Shown piece by piece: positions 43,820 to 52,852 of a DNA stretch of 64,000 nt. Below the pieces are notes generated by a model, which was given only the letters and a program-made list of their open reading frames with translations, ran no database searches and was not told the origin of the DNA. This stretch comes from Emticicia sp. CRIBPO (lineage in GTDB: Bacteria; Bacteroidota; Bacteroidia; Cytophagales; Spirosomataceae). The stretch spans positions 1-64,000 of the forward strand of contig NZ_JAAAKV010000011.1 in the NCBI RefSeq assembly GCF_009905725.1, given 5' to 3'. The first letter of the stretch is position 1; the number at the start of each line of letters is the position of its first letter. A program made the position numbers and the translations under genes.

Positions 43820-45022
43820 TTACAGACCCAGATAATCAATCACATAGGCTTTGATATCCTGAGCCACCAGCTCTTTTGATTTGAGCTCATAAGCAACCAC
43901 CCGTCCTCTTTTATCGGCAATGGTGATCTTATTGGTGTCATAACGAAATCCGGCCCCGCTATCTTGCAATGAATTGAGTACAATCATGTCAAAATTTTTC
44001 CTTTCGAGTTTCGACTTCGCATATTCAAGTTCATTGTTGGTTTCAAGAGCAAAACCTACCATCAGCTGGTCGTCTCTTTTGACTTTGCCCATTTCTGAGG
44101 CAATATCAGGGGTTTTGGCCAGTTCGATGAACATTTCAGAATCTTTCTTCTTAATTTTCTGAGCAGCTTTTTCCCTGGGGGCATAATCGGCCACTGCAGC
44201 TGCAAATATACAAATATCCGATTCCTGAAAATCCCGGGCTGTGGCTTCCAGCATTTCCTGTGCAGATCTGACCCGGATTACTTTTACTCCGGCAGGTGCT
44301 TTGATATTCACCGGGCCGGAAACAATCGTCACCTCAGCACCTGAGTTTCTGAATGATTCGGCGAGTTCATAACCCATTTTGCCGGACGAATGATTGCTGA
44401 TATAACGGACCGGGTCAATGTCTTCCTGGGTTGGTCCAGCGGTGATGATGACTTTCTTTCCTGCTAATTGTTTATCGGTATTAAAATGTAATTCCAGTGC
44501 TTCGGCAATATGCTCAGGTTCTGCCAGGCGGCCTTTACCTTCCAGCCCGCTGGCCAGTTCGCCTTCTTCCGCGTCTATAATAATGTTTCCAAAATCTTTG
44601 AGAGACTGAATATTCCTTAAAGTAGAAGGATGCCGATACATATCCAGGTCCATGGCCGGGGCAAAGTAAACCGGACATCTGGCGGACAGATAAACAGCGG
44701 TTAACAAATTATCACAAAGCCCGTTGGCACATTTGGCCAGGGTATTGGCCGAAGCCGGGGCTATGACCATCAGATCGGCCCAGAGTCCCAACTCCACGTG
44801 ATTGCTCCAGAGTCCCTGATCTCCTTCTGAAAAAGCAGACAAGACCGGGTTTTTAGAGAGGGTGGACAGGGTCAGCGGAGTGATGAAATCTTTCGCAGCA
44901 TCCGTCATGATCACCCTTACCTCCGCCCCTTTTTTGACCAGGAGCCGGATCAGGAAGGCTGATTTGTAAGCCGATATACTGGCCGAAACCCCGAGTATGA
45001 TTTTTTTATTCTGTAAGGTCAT
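43820..45022 (-). CDS. coaBC: Phosphopantothenoylcysteine decarboxylase/synthase
   Basis: A 400-residue bifunctional enzyme that makes 4'-phosphopantetheine from phosphopantothenate and cysteine. The N-terminal CoaC flavodoxin-like half (about 1-185) has the PAMDLDMYRHPS segment with its active-site region; the CoaB half (about 190-400) has GPTQEDIDPVRYISNHSSGKMG and the conserved Lys near DIASEMG. I start it at ATG 45022 (MTLQNKKIILG) where TAATG couples it to the GNAT stop; a longer frame runs to 45064 but starts inside the GNAT gene. Confidence 0.96.
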   Translation of the reverse strand: MTLQNKKIILGVSASISAYKSAFLIRLLVKKGAEVRVIMTDAAKDFITPLTLSTLSKNPVLSAFSEGDQGLWSNHVELGLWADLMVIAPASANTLAKCANGLCDNLLTAVYLSARCPVYFAPAMDLDMYRHPSTLRNIQSLKDFGNIIIDAEEGELASGLEGKGRLAEPEHIAEALELHFNTDKQLAGKKVIITAGPTQEDIDPVRYISNHSSGKMGYELAESFRNSGAEVTIVSGPVNIKAPAGVKVIRVRSAQEMLEATARDFQESDICIFAAAVADYAPREKAAQKIKKKDSEMFIELAKTPDIASEMGKVKRDDQLMVGFALETNNELEYAKSKLERKNFDMIVLNSLQDSGAGFRYDTNKITIADKRGRVVAYELKSKELVAQDIKAYVIDYLGL

Positions 45023-45438
45023 TAAAATTCCGTTTGGTCTGTGAATCTGTAACAATGCGGCCACTTTTCTATGGGCAGCTTTTCATAAAATTCTATAGCG
45101 GCCGGAGCCGACATCAGGTGTACTTTGACACCCGGCACGGCATTCGCGGTCTGACGCATCAGTTCTTTCCCGATCCCTTTACCCTGGAAAGCCTGATCTA
45201 CAGCCAGGTCAGACAAATAGCAGGTAAAAGCATAATCTGTAACGGACCTTGCCACACCCACCACCTGGCCGTCGTATCTCGCCGTAATCATGATATCGGC
45301 GTTTCTTACCATCAAAGCCAGCCTTTCGGTATCTTCCATGGGCCTCCTCTCAGCCAGGGTGCTGGACTTCAGACAATCTATAAATTCCTGAACACTTAAA
45401 TCTTTTTCAATCTGATAAGTGATTTCCATATGCATCAT
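45022..45438 (-). CDS. GNAT-family N-acetyltransferase
   Basis: A 138-residue GNAT fold. DLAVDQAFQGKGIGKELMRQ (about 74-93) contains the acetyl-CoA loop RxxGxG/A in a QGKGIG form, and a later VHLMSAPAAIEFYEKL segment closes the fold. The acceptor is unknown. Start may be Met4 (45429). Its stop codon overlaps the coaBC start by one base (TAATG), so it heads the operon and the two are translationally coupled. Confidence 0.88.
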   Translation of the reverse strand: MMHMEITYQIEKDLSVQEFIDCLKSSTLAERRPMEDTERLALMVRNADIMITARYDGQVVGVARSVTDYAFTCYLSDLAVDQAFQGKGIGKELMRQTANAVPGVKVHLMSAPAAIEFYEKLPIEKWPHCYRFTDQTEF

Positions 45439-45526
45439 TATTGAAAAGTAAAAGTATTAAAAGTTTCGAATTGTTTGTCCCGGCACCCTAACATTTATAC
45501 CTGTTCGATTTGTAAATGGCCAATTA

Positions 45527-45558
45527 TTGAAGTTTTTCGCAAAAAACCAGTAATTTTA
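45527..45558 (+). promoter_or_regulatory. Candidate promoter of the CCA-adding enzyme gene
   Basis: TTG (45527-45529), 21-nt spacer, TAATTTTA (45551-45558). The -7 element differs from TAnnTTTG at its last base, so this is a moderate match. Confidence 0.4.
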
Positions 45559-45584
45559 CAATCGAATGGAAGCTTAATTTCCAA

Positions 45585-47036
45585 ATGAATACAAAATTGA
45601 ACTTCAAAGATAACCTCAGAGAAAATAAAGTTTTTGAAAAGATTGCTTTGTCTTCCGAACAACTTGGTACAGAAAGTTATGTCGTAGGCGGGTATGTCCG
45701 CGACCTGATTCTGAACAGACCTAACAAAGATATAGATGTGGTGACGGTAGGCAGCGGCATGGAGCTGGCCAGGCTCTCAGCTGAAAAACTCGATCCGAAA
45801 ATAAGGGTCAACTATTTCAAAAACTTCGGTACGGCACAATTCAACTTCGAAGACCTCGATGTGGAGTTTGTCGGTGCCCGCAAAGAATCCTACCGCTCTG
45901 ACTCCAGGAAACCGGTGGTAGAAGACGGTACACTGGACGATGACCAGAAACGCCGCGATTTTACCATCAATGCCATGGGCATATCGTTGAGCAAACATAA
46001 TTTCGGTGAACTGATCGATCCGTTTAACGGGGTAAAAGACCTGGAAAGCAAGATCATCCGGACACCCCTTGATCCGGCAATTACTTATTCCGACGACCCT
46101 TTGCGGATGATGAGGGCCATCCGGTTTGCTTCACAGCTCAACTTTGATATTGAAGGCGAGTCGCTGGAGGCCATCAAGGCCATGAAAGACCGTATCTCCA
46201 TCGTTTCGCAGGAGCGTATCACAGACGAGCTGAACAAGATCGTCCTGTCAGAAACACCTTCATATGGTTTTAAGCTGCTGCATTATACCGGCATTCTCGA
46301 AATCATTTTCCCTGAGTTTGTGAAACTGCTGGGCGTAGAAACCCAGGATGGGAAGGGCCACAAAGATAATTTTTACCATACCCTGCAGGTGCTTGACAAT
46401 GCATCGAGGAAATCCAATGACCTTTGGTTGCGTTGGGCAGCTATCCTCCACGATATTGCCAAACCGGCCACCAAGCGTTTTAACCAGAAAGTCGGCTGGA
46501 CATTCCATGGGCATGAAGAACTGGGGGCCAAATGGGTCAAAAACATTTTCCGCAGAATGCGTCTTCCCCTGGATAGCAAAATGCGTTCAGTCGAAAACCT
46601 CGTGAGATTACACCTCCGGCCGATTGCCCTGGCTAAAGATGGGGTAACTGACTCTGCTTTGAGGCGGTTGTTATTTGAAGCGGGGGAAGACCTCGAGCAC
46701 CTCATGATCCTCTGCCGGGCCGACATTACCTCCAAAGATCCGTTCAGGGTGAGGAAATACCTTAAAAACTTCGATAAGGTAGAGGAAATGCTCATTGAAT
46801 TGGAAGAGAAGGACAAATTGCGTAATTTTCAGCCAGTGATCACAGGCGAGATCATCATGGAGGTATTCGGACTGTCTCCTTCGAGAGAGGTCGGCCAGCT
46901 GAAAACCGAAATCAGGGATGCCATACTCGACGGTGTGGTGCTCAATGAAATCGGGCCGGCTTATGAATACTTACTGGAAATCGGACGGAAAATGAATTTC
47001 AGCCCGATCAAAACTTTAGAAAATCTTAATCAATAA
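45585..47036 (+). CDS. cca: CCA tRNA nucleotidyltransferase with HD domain
   Basis: A 483-residue class II nucleotidyltransferase, which adds or repairs the tRNA 3' CCA end or acts as poly(A) polymerase. The active site shows GGYVRDLILNRPNKDIDVVT (about 36-55) with the Asp pair, RRDFTINAMGIS (about 125-136) and the RMMRAIRFA region. An HD phosphohydrolase domain (WAAILHDIAKPATK, HGHEELGA) occupies about 270-400. CCA-adding and poly(A) activity cannot be told apart without experiment, but the EExxR-like loop and the absence of a separate cca favour CCA-addition. Confidence 0.92.
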   Translation: MNTKLNFKDNLRENKVFEKIALSSEQLGTESYVVGGYVRDLILNRPNKDIDVVTVGSGMELARLSAEKLDPKIRVNYFKNFGTAQFNFEDLDVEFVGARKESYRSDSRKPVVEDGTLDDDQKRRDFTINAMGISLSKHNFGELIDPFNGVKDLESKIIRTPLDPAITYSDDPLRMMRAIRFASQLNFDIEGESLEAIKAMKDRISIVSQERITDELNKIVLSETPSYGFKLLHYTGILEIIFPEFVKLLGVETQDGKGHKDNFYHTLQVLDNASRKSNDLWLRWAAILHDIAKPATKRFNQKVGWTFHGHEELGAKWVKNIFRRMRLPLDSKMRSVENLVRLHLRPIALAKDGVTDSALRRLLFEAGEDLEHLMILCRADITSKDPFRVRKYLKNFDKVEEMLIELEEKDKLRNFQPVITGEIIMEVFGLSPSREVGQLKTEIRDAILDGVVLNEIGPAYEYLLEIGRKMNFSPIKTLENLNQ

Positions 47037-47042
47037 ATCACT

Positions 47043-47246
47043 ATGGATGACCAAAAATTCAAACGCTTACTAGGTTCATTTCTTACAGGCATCGGCCTTC
47101 TGTTATTGCTTTTTGCCTGCTTCTCATTTTTATCAACGGATAACACCATGATGGGTCTTAATGTGGAAGGAGCCAGAAAACTAGCCCCGACACTCCTTGG
47201 CCTGATCCTGATGGTAGCCGGTATCGGTATGATCAACAGAACATAG
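47043..47246 (+). CDS. Small two-span membrane protein
   Basis: A 67-residue protein with two hydrophobic segments (about 9-30 and 47-64) and a short polar loop. No family recognised. It starts 6 nt after the cca stop and ends inside the terminator hairpin, so it is probably cotranscribed with cca. Confidence 0.65.
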   Translation: MDDQKFKRLLGSFLTGIGLLLLLFACFSFLSTDNTMMGLNVEGARKLAPTLLGLILMVAGIGMINRT

Positions 47247-47280
47247 GAAAATCCGTTTAACCCGGATTTTCCTGTTTTTT
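47245..47280. terminator. Bidirectional terminator
   Basis: AGGAAAATCCG (47245-47255) and CGGATTTTCCT (47263-47273) pair perfectly around a 7-nt loop, followed by GTTTTTT. It overlaps the ends of both convergent genes. Confidence 0.9.
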
Positions 47281-48546
47281 CAGCAAGTCTGCCCCTACAG
47301 GGCATTCCACGCATTTTTTCCTGAGGCACAGACCATTGTATTGTTCAATAAGAGCCTGCGAATCAAAGCCCGTTTTGATCTTTAAACCCAGGTTCTGCCA
47401 CTTTTCAGTAATGTGGTTTTTCTCCGGCCTGATTTTTTCCAGTATTTCCACTGCCCGCTCAAAATGTTCAGGTGAATCAATGCTGCTGGAATAAGCCGCC
47501 AGCAGGTTAACCACCGTGTTGATCACAATATTCTCAACGGAACCTTCTCCTATTTTCCCCGACCTTACTTTGTTCTTTTTTCCGAAATCATAATGCTCAA
47601 GCCAGTACTCTGAAGGCACTACACTCAGTTTTTGTATTATCATCGCTGTGTCACGGGTTTCGGTAAAAAACGAAAACAAGCCTTGGACCGAACTGATCAT
47701 CCTGGCAAACTGAGCCAGACGGACGGTGGGGAAGCTGTACGGCCGGGTCCTCAGGAATTTCCACTCGTGTCGGCTCATTTTAGTAGAATGTAAACCATAT
47801 TTTGAAGCCAGAAAACGATATTCAGCCAGGAGATCTTTGCTGTAATCGTCTGCGGGCTCGTCCAGGAAACCGGCCTGACCAAAAATCAGGGCCTCTGTCC
47901 TGAACAGGGAATCCCTGTGTTTCTGAAGGATTTTAACAGGCAAAACTTCCGATAACCTGAAAAACGCGTCAGCATTCAGTTTAAAACCAAAATTACGGGC
48001 CAGCCACTGATAGGTCGTTTTCTCCCAGTCAAACTGGTTCTTTTTCCATAACACAAACAAATCAGCCGTTTTGTGCCTGAGCCGGTGGGCCAGAGCTTTG
48101 TCCATCATTGAAAACCTGACAAGATCAGGTACAGTATCAAAATAAGGTTCACAAAGGATATCCGAGGGATTACGAAGCAGGTTGTGATAATTTCTCAGGA
48201 CGTTTTTGTGGACGATGTTTTTCAGTTCAAGTGTGGGTATGGCCGTGCCGTCTTTTCGCATTACCGGGCCGGTGTCTTCCCAAACCACGTGCAGAATCAC
48301 ATTGTCGTACGCCGGATCAAGGCTGTGTTTGTGCAGGTTCCAGTCGGCCGACTGCAGGTGTATTTCTACCTGGCCCACCCATTCGATCTTATCAATCATC
48401 AGGCGGGCGTTTGAAAAATCAGGACCGGAATTTGAGTTTAACAAACCGGTTTTAAGCACTTTAACGGGCAAACCATCCACCGTTTTAAGGCCATTGAAGT
48501 TATACTGCTGGTATTGCCAGACATAGTGTAAGAAATTTTCAGTCAT
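47257..48546 (-). CDS. DUF2851 protein
   Basis: A 429-residue protein of the DUF2851 family, which occurs mainly in Bacteroidota. Recognisable blocks are the N-terminal LHYVWQYQQYN, a GPDFSNARLMIDKIEWVGQVEIHLQSADW segment with LHVVWEDTGPV, and a C-terminal cysteine pair region (CLRKKCVECPVG). The first block resembles a nuclease-like alpha/beta fold with GxVEIH, but no activity is established. It is convergent with the small membrane protein gene and shares its terminator. Confidence 0.85.
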   Translation of the reverse strand: MTENFLHYVWQYQQYNFNGLKTVDGLPVKVLKTGLLNSNSGPDFSNARLMIDKIEWVGQVEIHLQSADWNLHKHSLDPAYDNVILHVVWEDTGPVMRKDGTAIPTLELKNIVHKNVLRNYHNLLRNPSDILCEPYFDTVPDLVRFSMMDKALAHRLRHKTADLFVLWKKNQFDWEKTTYQWLARNFGFKLNADAFFRLSEVLPVKILQKHRDSLFRTEALIFGQAGFLDEPADDYSKDLLAEYRFLASKYGLHSTKMSRHEWKFLRTRPYSFPTVRLAQFARMISSVQGLFSFFTETRDTAMIIQKLSVVPSEYWLEHYDFGKKNKVRSGKIGEGSVENIVINTVVNLLAAYSSSIDSPEHFERAVEILEKIRPEKNHITEKWQNLGLKIKTGFDSQALIEQYNGLCLRKKCVECPVGADLLKKQENPG

Positions 48547-48577
48547 GTGGTGTCGTTGTTTTGTGTGTGTTTTTATT

Positions 48578-49405
48578 TCATCTGTATTTGTCTAAATATT
48601 GTGCCATTTCCAATTGTAATTTCTGTGCTTCCGCTCTTGCCTTTTCGGCAAAATCTTCTCCTGAGCTTGCATAAATAATACCCCGGGAAGAATTGACCAG
48701 CAAACCGCAGTCTTTGTTCATGCCATAGACAGATACTTCCTCCAGGCTTCCTCCCTGGGCTCCTACACCCGGAACGAGCAGAAAATGATCAGGGATAATC
48801 TGCCTGATGCTTTTAAGGCTTTCGGCTTTGGTGGCCCCTACCACATACATCATTTTGTCAGGTCCGCCCCATTCCTGCGATCTTTCCAGTACTTTCTCGT
48901 AAAGTTTTTTACCTTCAGCCAGATCCAGGTTCTGAAAATCCTGACTGCCTTCATTTGAGGTAAGGCCCAGCAATATCACCCATTTGCCTTCAAATTCAAA
49001 GAAAGGCTCTACAGAATCCCTGCCCATATAAGGTGCCACGGTCACTGAATCAAACGACAGACCGGAAGACGCTTTATCAAAAAAAGTACGGGCATACAGT
49101 CCTGATGTGTTTCCGATGTCCCCTCTTTTCGCATCTGCAATGGTAAAGCAGTTGTCAGGAATATAATCGAGTGTTTTCTGTAAACTCACCCAGCCTTTCG
49201 GCCCCATAGCTTCATAAAAAGCGATATTGGGTTTGTAAGCTACGGTAAATTCAGCGGTCTGATCAATGATCTGTTTGTTAAACTCAAAAACAGGATCCTC
49301 GGTATCCAATAAATGCTGAGGGATTTTCCTGATATCGGTATCAAGACCCAAACACAAAAATGATTTCTTGCTGTTGATTTGCTCTGCTAACTCTGCTCTG
49401 GTCAT
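48578..49405 (-). CDS. pyrF: Orotidine 5'-phosphate decarboxylase (subfamily 2)
   Basis: A 275-residue PyrF that converts OMP to UMP. It belongs to the longer subfamily 2, with the catalytic [15 protein letters not shown] (about 92-106) containing the Lys-Asp array, and a phosphate-binding [11 protein letters not shown] near 210. N-terminal FLCLGLDTD is the first barrel strand. It is 31 nt upstream of the DUF2851 gene on the same strand. Confidence 0.97.
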   Translation of the reverse strand: MTRAELAEQINSKKSFLCLGLDTDIRKIPQHLLDTEDPVFEFNKQIIDQTAEFTVAYKPNIAFYEAMGPKGWVSLQKTLDYIPDNCFTIADAKRGDIGNTSGLYARTFFDKASSGLSFDSVTVAPYMGRDSVEPFFEFEGKWVILLGLTSNEGSQDFQNLDLAEGKKLYEKVLERSQEWGGPDKMMYVVGATKAESLKSIRQIIPDHFLLVPGVGAQGGSLEEVSVYGMNKDCGLLVNSSRGIIYASSGEDFAEKARAEAQKLQLEMAQYLDKYR

Positions 49406-49462
49406 GTAAAATTTTTTTGCGAATTTATCTCAATATTCAGGCAAACAAAAGAACAATTTCAT

Positions 49463-49499
49463 TTTGTTAGGAATACAAGCGAAAAAGTAATTATTTTTG
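49463..49499 (+). promoter_or_regulatory. Candidate promoter of rfbC
   Basis: TATTTTTG (49492-49499) matches the -7 consensus exactly; the nearest TTTG (49463-49466) lies 25 nt upstream, a longer spacing than usual. The start codon is 28 nt downstream. Confidence 0.45.
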
Positions 49500-49527
49500 C
49501 CCAATAAATAACAATCAACTTAATTTT

Positions 49528-50067
49528 ATGGAGTTCAAAAAATCAGCTATTTTAGGATTGACAGAAATTTTTCCCAGGATATTCAAAGACGAAAGGGGCC
49601 ACTTTCTTGAAACCTACCAATACGAACTCTTTAAAAACAATGGTGTCGCAGCACAATTCATACAAGACAATCAGTCGTTCTCTACCAAAGGTGTTTTAAG
49701 GGGTCTCCATTTTCAGAATGCACCGCATGCCCAGGGCAAATTGGTGAGGGTCATCAGCGGTAAAGTACTGGACGTAGCCGTAGACATCAGGCCTGATTCC
49801 CCTACATTCGGGCAGCATGAGACTTTCGTACTCACAGCGGAGCTCAGCAATATGGTTTTTATTCCCGAAGGCTTTGCCCATGGATTTCTGACGCTTGAAG
49901 ACGCGGTATTCTCTTACAAATGCACTAATTTATATAACAAAGCTTCAGAGGGCGGTTTGCTTTGGAATGATCCGGAGATCGGCATCAACTGGGGTTACGA
50001 AAATCCGCTTGTGTCAGAGAAAGACGTTATCCTTCCCACTCTCGCTGAATTCAAAAAATCTTTATAA
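49528..50067 (+). CDS. rfbC: dTDP-4-dehydrorhamnose 3,5-epimerase
   Basis: A 179-residue cupin epimerase for dTDP-L-rhamnose synthesis. Conserved sites are visible: FKDERGHFLETY, QDNQSFSTKGVLRGLHFQ with the catalytic His, VRVISGKVLDVAVDIRPDSPTFG, and IPEGFAHGFLTLED. Lengths agree with RmlC. rfbA, rfbB and rfbD are not next to it, so it is a lone gene or an orphan rml enzyme. An unusual hairpin with a duplicated arm follows it. Confidence 0.95.
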   Translation: MEFKKSAILGLTEIFPRIFKDERGHFLETYQYELFKNNGVAAQFIQDNQSFSTKGVLRGLHFQNAPHAQGKLVRVISGKVLDVAVDIRPDSPTFGQHETFVLTAELSNMVFIPEGFAHGFLTLEDAVFSYKCTNLYNKASEGGLLWNDPEIGINWGYENPLVSEKDVILPTLAEFKKSL

Positions 50068-50089
50068 GCATAAAAGGCTTAAAATATAT

Positions 50090-50158
50090 GAGGGCTTGTA
50101 TAAAGGTAAAATCTCCTTTTATACAAGCCCTCACTTCTTTTATACAAGCCCTCACTTC
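50090..50158. repeat. Hairpin with duplicated 3' arm between convergent genes
   Basis: GAGGGCTTGTATAAA (50090-50104) can pair perfectly with TTTATACAAGCCCTC at 50118-50132 and again at 50139-50153. The second arm comes from a perfect 21-bp tandem duplication (50117-50137 and 50138-50158). It probably acts as a terminator for rfbC and, on the other strand, for the metalloprotease, with two alternative structures. Confidence 0.8.
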
Positions 50159-50172
50159 ATATCAGGTATCTC

Positions 50173-51978
50173 TTATTTAGGAATCGGGCAAATGACCGGT
50201 GGGGTGAAGATGTAGCCGTCCGGCTTTTTGATCATACCTGCAGCAGCACTTCTTCTTCCACCTGAAGGCTGGTTAAACGGCGTGGGTATCCATAACCCGT
50301 AGTTCGTAACAAACCTCATCCTGGACACCTGGTTGGCAGTAAAGGAGTTTTCATAACTGTAATCATAGTCCATGTAGTTGGTAGAATTATAAACTTCTCC
50401 CGAGCAGGCCGTCCGGCGGTAATAATTTTTATTGGAACCACCCTGCAATGATTTTTCATACGCATTGCGGTCATAATAAGGGGTATCGGGACAATAATCC
50501 GGATCATCGGAACTGCAGGATTCAAAACTCGAGCCGTTGCCGTCAAATACGTGGCTCAGTCCCAGCACATGGCCTACTTCATGGGCCAGTACTTCAATAT
50601 AAATCTTGTGATTGTAGTTCCAGAAAACCCCGAACGGATAGTAAGGTCTCGATCCCTTTTCAGCCATGTTCAGGCCTTTGATGTATTGTGTCACCGCCGG
50701 GAAATACGCCCAGCTGGAGGATGCATAATCTCCCTTGATGTTCGGGAAAATCCAGACATTGATATAGGTCTCAGGATTCCAGAATGAATTCCAGGCTTCT
50801 GTGTCCGTATCGTTGATATTAAAAGAAGACTTGGTTGAAGTAACCCTGTCAAGCCCCGGCACACTCATAGTGTTGCCATTTGGGTCGGTAGTGGCGGCAT
50901 AAAATTCTACGAATACATCCGCCGCATTACCGTCTTTCGGGCCTCCGGAGCGGTTAAGGCTGTTCCTGTAAGCCAGTGTAAGGTTCGCCAGGATATCCCT
51001 TATGCCCGTAGCCGTCAGTTCTTTGGTGTTTACCTCATGAAAAACCACCGGCATTCTGATGATACTGTAAATACCCTGATCCTGGGCGGTGATAGACACT
51101 TCATTGCTTTGTATTTTATAACCCTTGGCCACAAAATTATGCAGCCCTACTTCATTGGTCTTGAACTTAAGAGGATAGGCCACCAGCACGCCGTTATGAA
51201 ACAACTGCACATCTTCACTCAGGTCAATTGCCTGATTGTTGATATCGAAAGCTTGTATGCCTATCGTAGCTTCAGAAACATTATTGGCCCAGAAGACACT
51301 GCTGTTCAGGGTATAATTCAAAACCAGTTTTTTAGCCGGGCTCAGAATTTCAAGCATCACCTTCTCACTTTCGAGTCCAAAACCCTTGGCCTGAACCTCA
51401 TAAAGACCAGCTTTTTTAGTCGCGAAAGTAGTGGAAGATATTTTTTCACCGTCGATATAAATTTCAGGACTCGGGCCGTTGGTAGTCAGGACACCGTTCA
51501 GATAAATTTCCGGTTTGAACACAGCCTTTGACACCCCGTCTGCTACCAATCCCGGCGGCACTTCCGATTTAAGCACCAGCTTCATGTTCATTTTATTCCA
51601 TATTCTGACTGAAATGGTATCACTCACAATGCTTCCCAGTTTGGCATAAATTTTATAATCGCCTTCTTCACCGGGCTCAAACACGCCGTTTTCAAGTTCT
51701 TCGCCGTTGGCATAATATTTCAGGGCTTCATCAGGTATGTTCAACTGCTTTTTGACGGCATCAAAAGCACGGGCAGTCAAAACAGAATTTGTTTCTTCAA
51801 AACCCATGATATAGACCTTTTTATCCAGAGTGTCCAGTTTGAGTTCTTTGACCATTTTAAAACGGTAAAACTCGTCCAGTTCAAGGGTTTTGTCTTTTTT
51901 ACAGGCCGCCGCAAAAACCCAGATACCCATCAGGAAAGCCAGCCATTTCTTTTCAAAAATAAATCTTCTCATCTCCAT
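50173..51978 (-). CDS. Lipoprotein zinc metallopeptidase (M43-like)
   Basis: A 601-residue lipoprotein. Signal and lipobox about 10-26 (FAAACKK). Residues about 50-330 contain repeated beta-sandwich (Ig-like) segments; the metzincin domain follows with HEVGHVLGLSH (His466, Glu467, His470, His476) and a later Met-turn in NYMDYDYSY. This signature fits the pappalysin (M43) type. Paired Cys around the site may form disulfides. It is 11 nt after an outer-membrane barrel gene, so both are probably one operon. Substrate unknown. Confidence 0.9.
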   Translation of the reverse strand: MEMRRFIFEKKWLAFLMGIWVFAAACKKDKTLELDEFYRFKMVKELKLDTLDKKVYIMGFEETNSVLTARAFDAVKKQLNIPDEALKYYANGEELENGVFEPGEEGDYKIYAKLGSIVSDTISVRIWNKMNMKLVLKSEVPPGLVADGVSKAVFKPEIYLNGVLTTNGPSPEIYIDGEKISSTTFATKKAGLYEVQAKGFGLESEKVMLEILSPAKKLVLNYTLNSSVFWANNVSEATIGIQAFDINNQAIDLSEDVQLFHNGVLVAYPLKFKTNEVGLHNFVAKGYKIQSNEVSITAQDQGIYSIIRMPVVFHEVNTKELTATGIRDILANLTLAYRNSLNRSGGPKDGNAADVFVEFYAATTDPNGNTMSVPGLDRVTSTKSSFNINDTDTEAWNSFWNPETYINVWIFPNIKGDYASSSWAYFPAVTQYIKGLNMAEKGSRPYYPFGVFWNYNHKIYIEVLAHEVGHVLGLSHVFDGNGSSFESCSSDDPDYCPDTPYYDRNAYEKSLQGGSNKNYYRRTACSGEVYNSTNYMDYDYSYENSFTANQVSRMRFVTNYGLWIPTPFNQPSGGRRSAAAGMIKKPDGYIFTPPVICPIPK

Positions 51979-51989
51979 GATCTCAGCCG

Positions 51990-52667
51990 TTAAAATATGA
52001 ATGAAAAAACCAGGGCCCTGTTTTTAATGTCCCGCAGGGTAGACTGAGATTTTAATCCAGCCTCATAACGGATTTCTATGCCCGGATGTTTTTTGTACAT
52101 CACCTCCAGGTTCAAAACAATACCGAAATCTTGTTTTACATCAAAAAAACTGAGACTCACCGGATCTTCACTGACCTTTTCTCCGTTGATTCCCGTTTTT
52201 GAACTTCCGCTCAGCCGCTGGGAAAAATAGAAGCCTACCCCCACTGAGGGGTTTATTTTCTTAGGTTCAGCCCTTAACACAACCGGCAATACCGACAGCT
52301 GGAGGTTTCTGAACTGATTGATGGATTCAATCTCTACGCCATCCGAAGTAAAATACTCTTTCGCTCCTTTGGTATTAAAGCTCAGCTCAGCCCTTGAATA
52401 ATGATATTTCCTTTTGAAGAAATCAGAGGCAATACCTGCCTGCCAGCTCCAAAGAGGATTAGTCAGTATTCCATTGGAAGAACTGATATCGGGTCTGTAA
52501 AATGAAGACATCATCACCCCGGCTTTAAACCGGACAAAATCGGTAATCTTCTTTTTGTGTTTTAAAGAATCGGGTTCGGAAAGATGGCTGTTACTACCAG
52601 GGAAATTTGCTCTGGCTATGCTTGAGCCCAGCAAAATCAACAGCCAGATCATCAGTTGTTTTTTCAT
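51990..52667 (-). CDS. Outer-membrane beta-barrel protein (PorT-like)
   Basis: A 225-residue protein with a signal peptide (about 1-20, ending SIARA) and then alternating beta strands ending in a terminal aromatic FSFIF, as in outer-membrane barrels. The length and GxGFYF and LxxEVxYKK pattern resemble the small PorT/OMP_b-brl_2 family. A PorT role in type IX secretion is not claimed; the family is broad. It is upstream of the lipoprotein metallopeptidase in the same operon. Confidence 0.8.
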   Translation of the reverse strand: MKKQLMIWLLILLGSSIARANFPGSNSHLSEPDSLKHKKKITDFVRFKAGVMMSSFYRPDISSSNGILTNPLWSWQAGIASDFFKRKYHYSRAELSFNTKGAKEYFTSDGVEIESINQFRNLQLSVLPVVLRAEPKKINPSVGVGFYFSQRLSGSSKTGINGEKVSEDPVSLSFFDVKQDFGIVLNLEVMYKKHPGIEIRYEAGLKSQSTLRDIKNRALVFSFIF

Positions 52668-52852
52668 GAATATTGCCTGAAAGGATTTCGGGTTATGGGT
52701 TTACAGCCATTGTGGCCGTCCTTAAAAACAAATACGTGCCGGAGCTATTTTACGTTGCTCTGCAAAATGTTAATTAGTGGCGTGGAAACAAAATGAGCCG
52801 GCATGAATATCATCAAACCAGCTCATTCAGATTTATTTCATACCGTTTTTGA
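52668..52852. other. Intergenic region with rlmB terminator
   Basis: The region holds a promoter for the barrel gene, which I could not pinpoint, and the terminator at 52792-52827. No gene is seen. Confidence 0.45.
52792..52827 (-). terminator. Terminator after rlmB
   Basis: AATGAGCCGG (52792-52801) and CCAGCTCATT (52818-52827) form a stem with one wobble pair around a 16-nt loop, followed on the minus strand by T-rich sequence. Confidence 0.65.
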
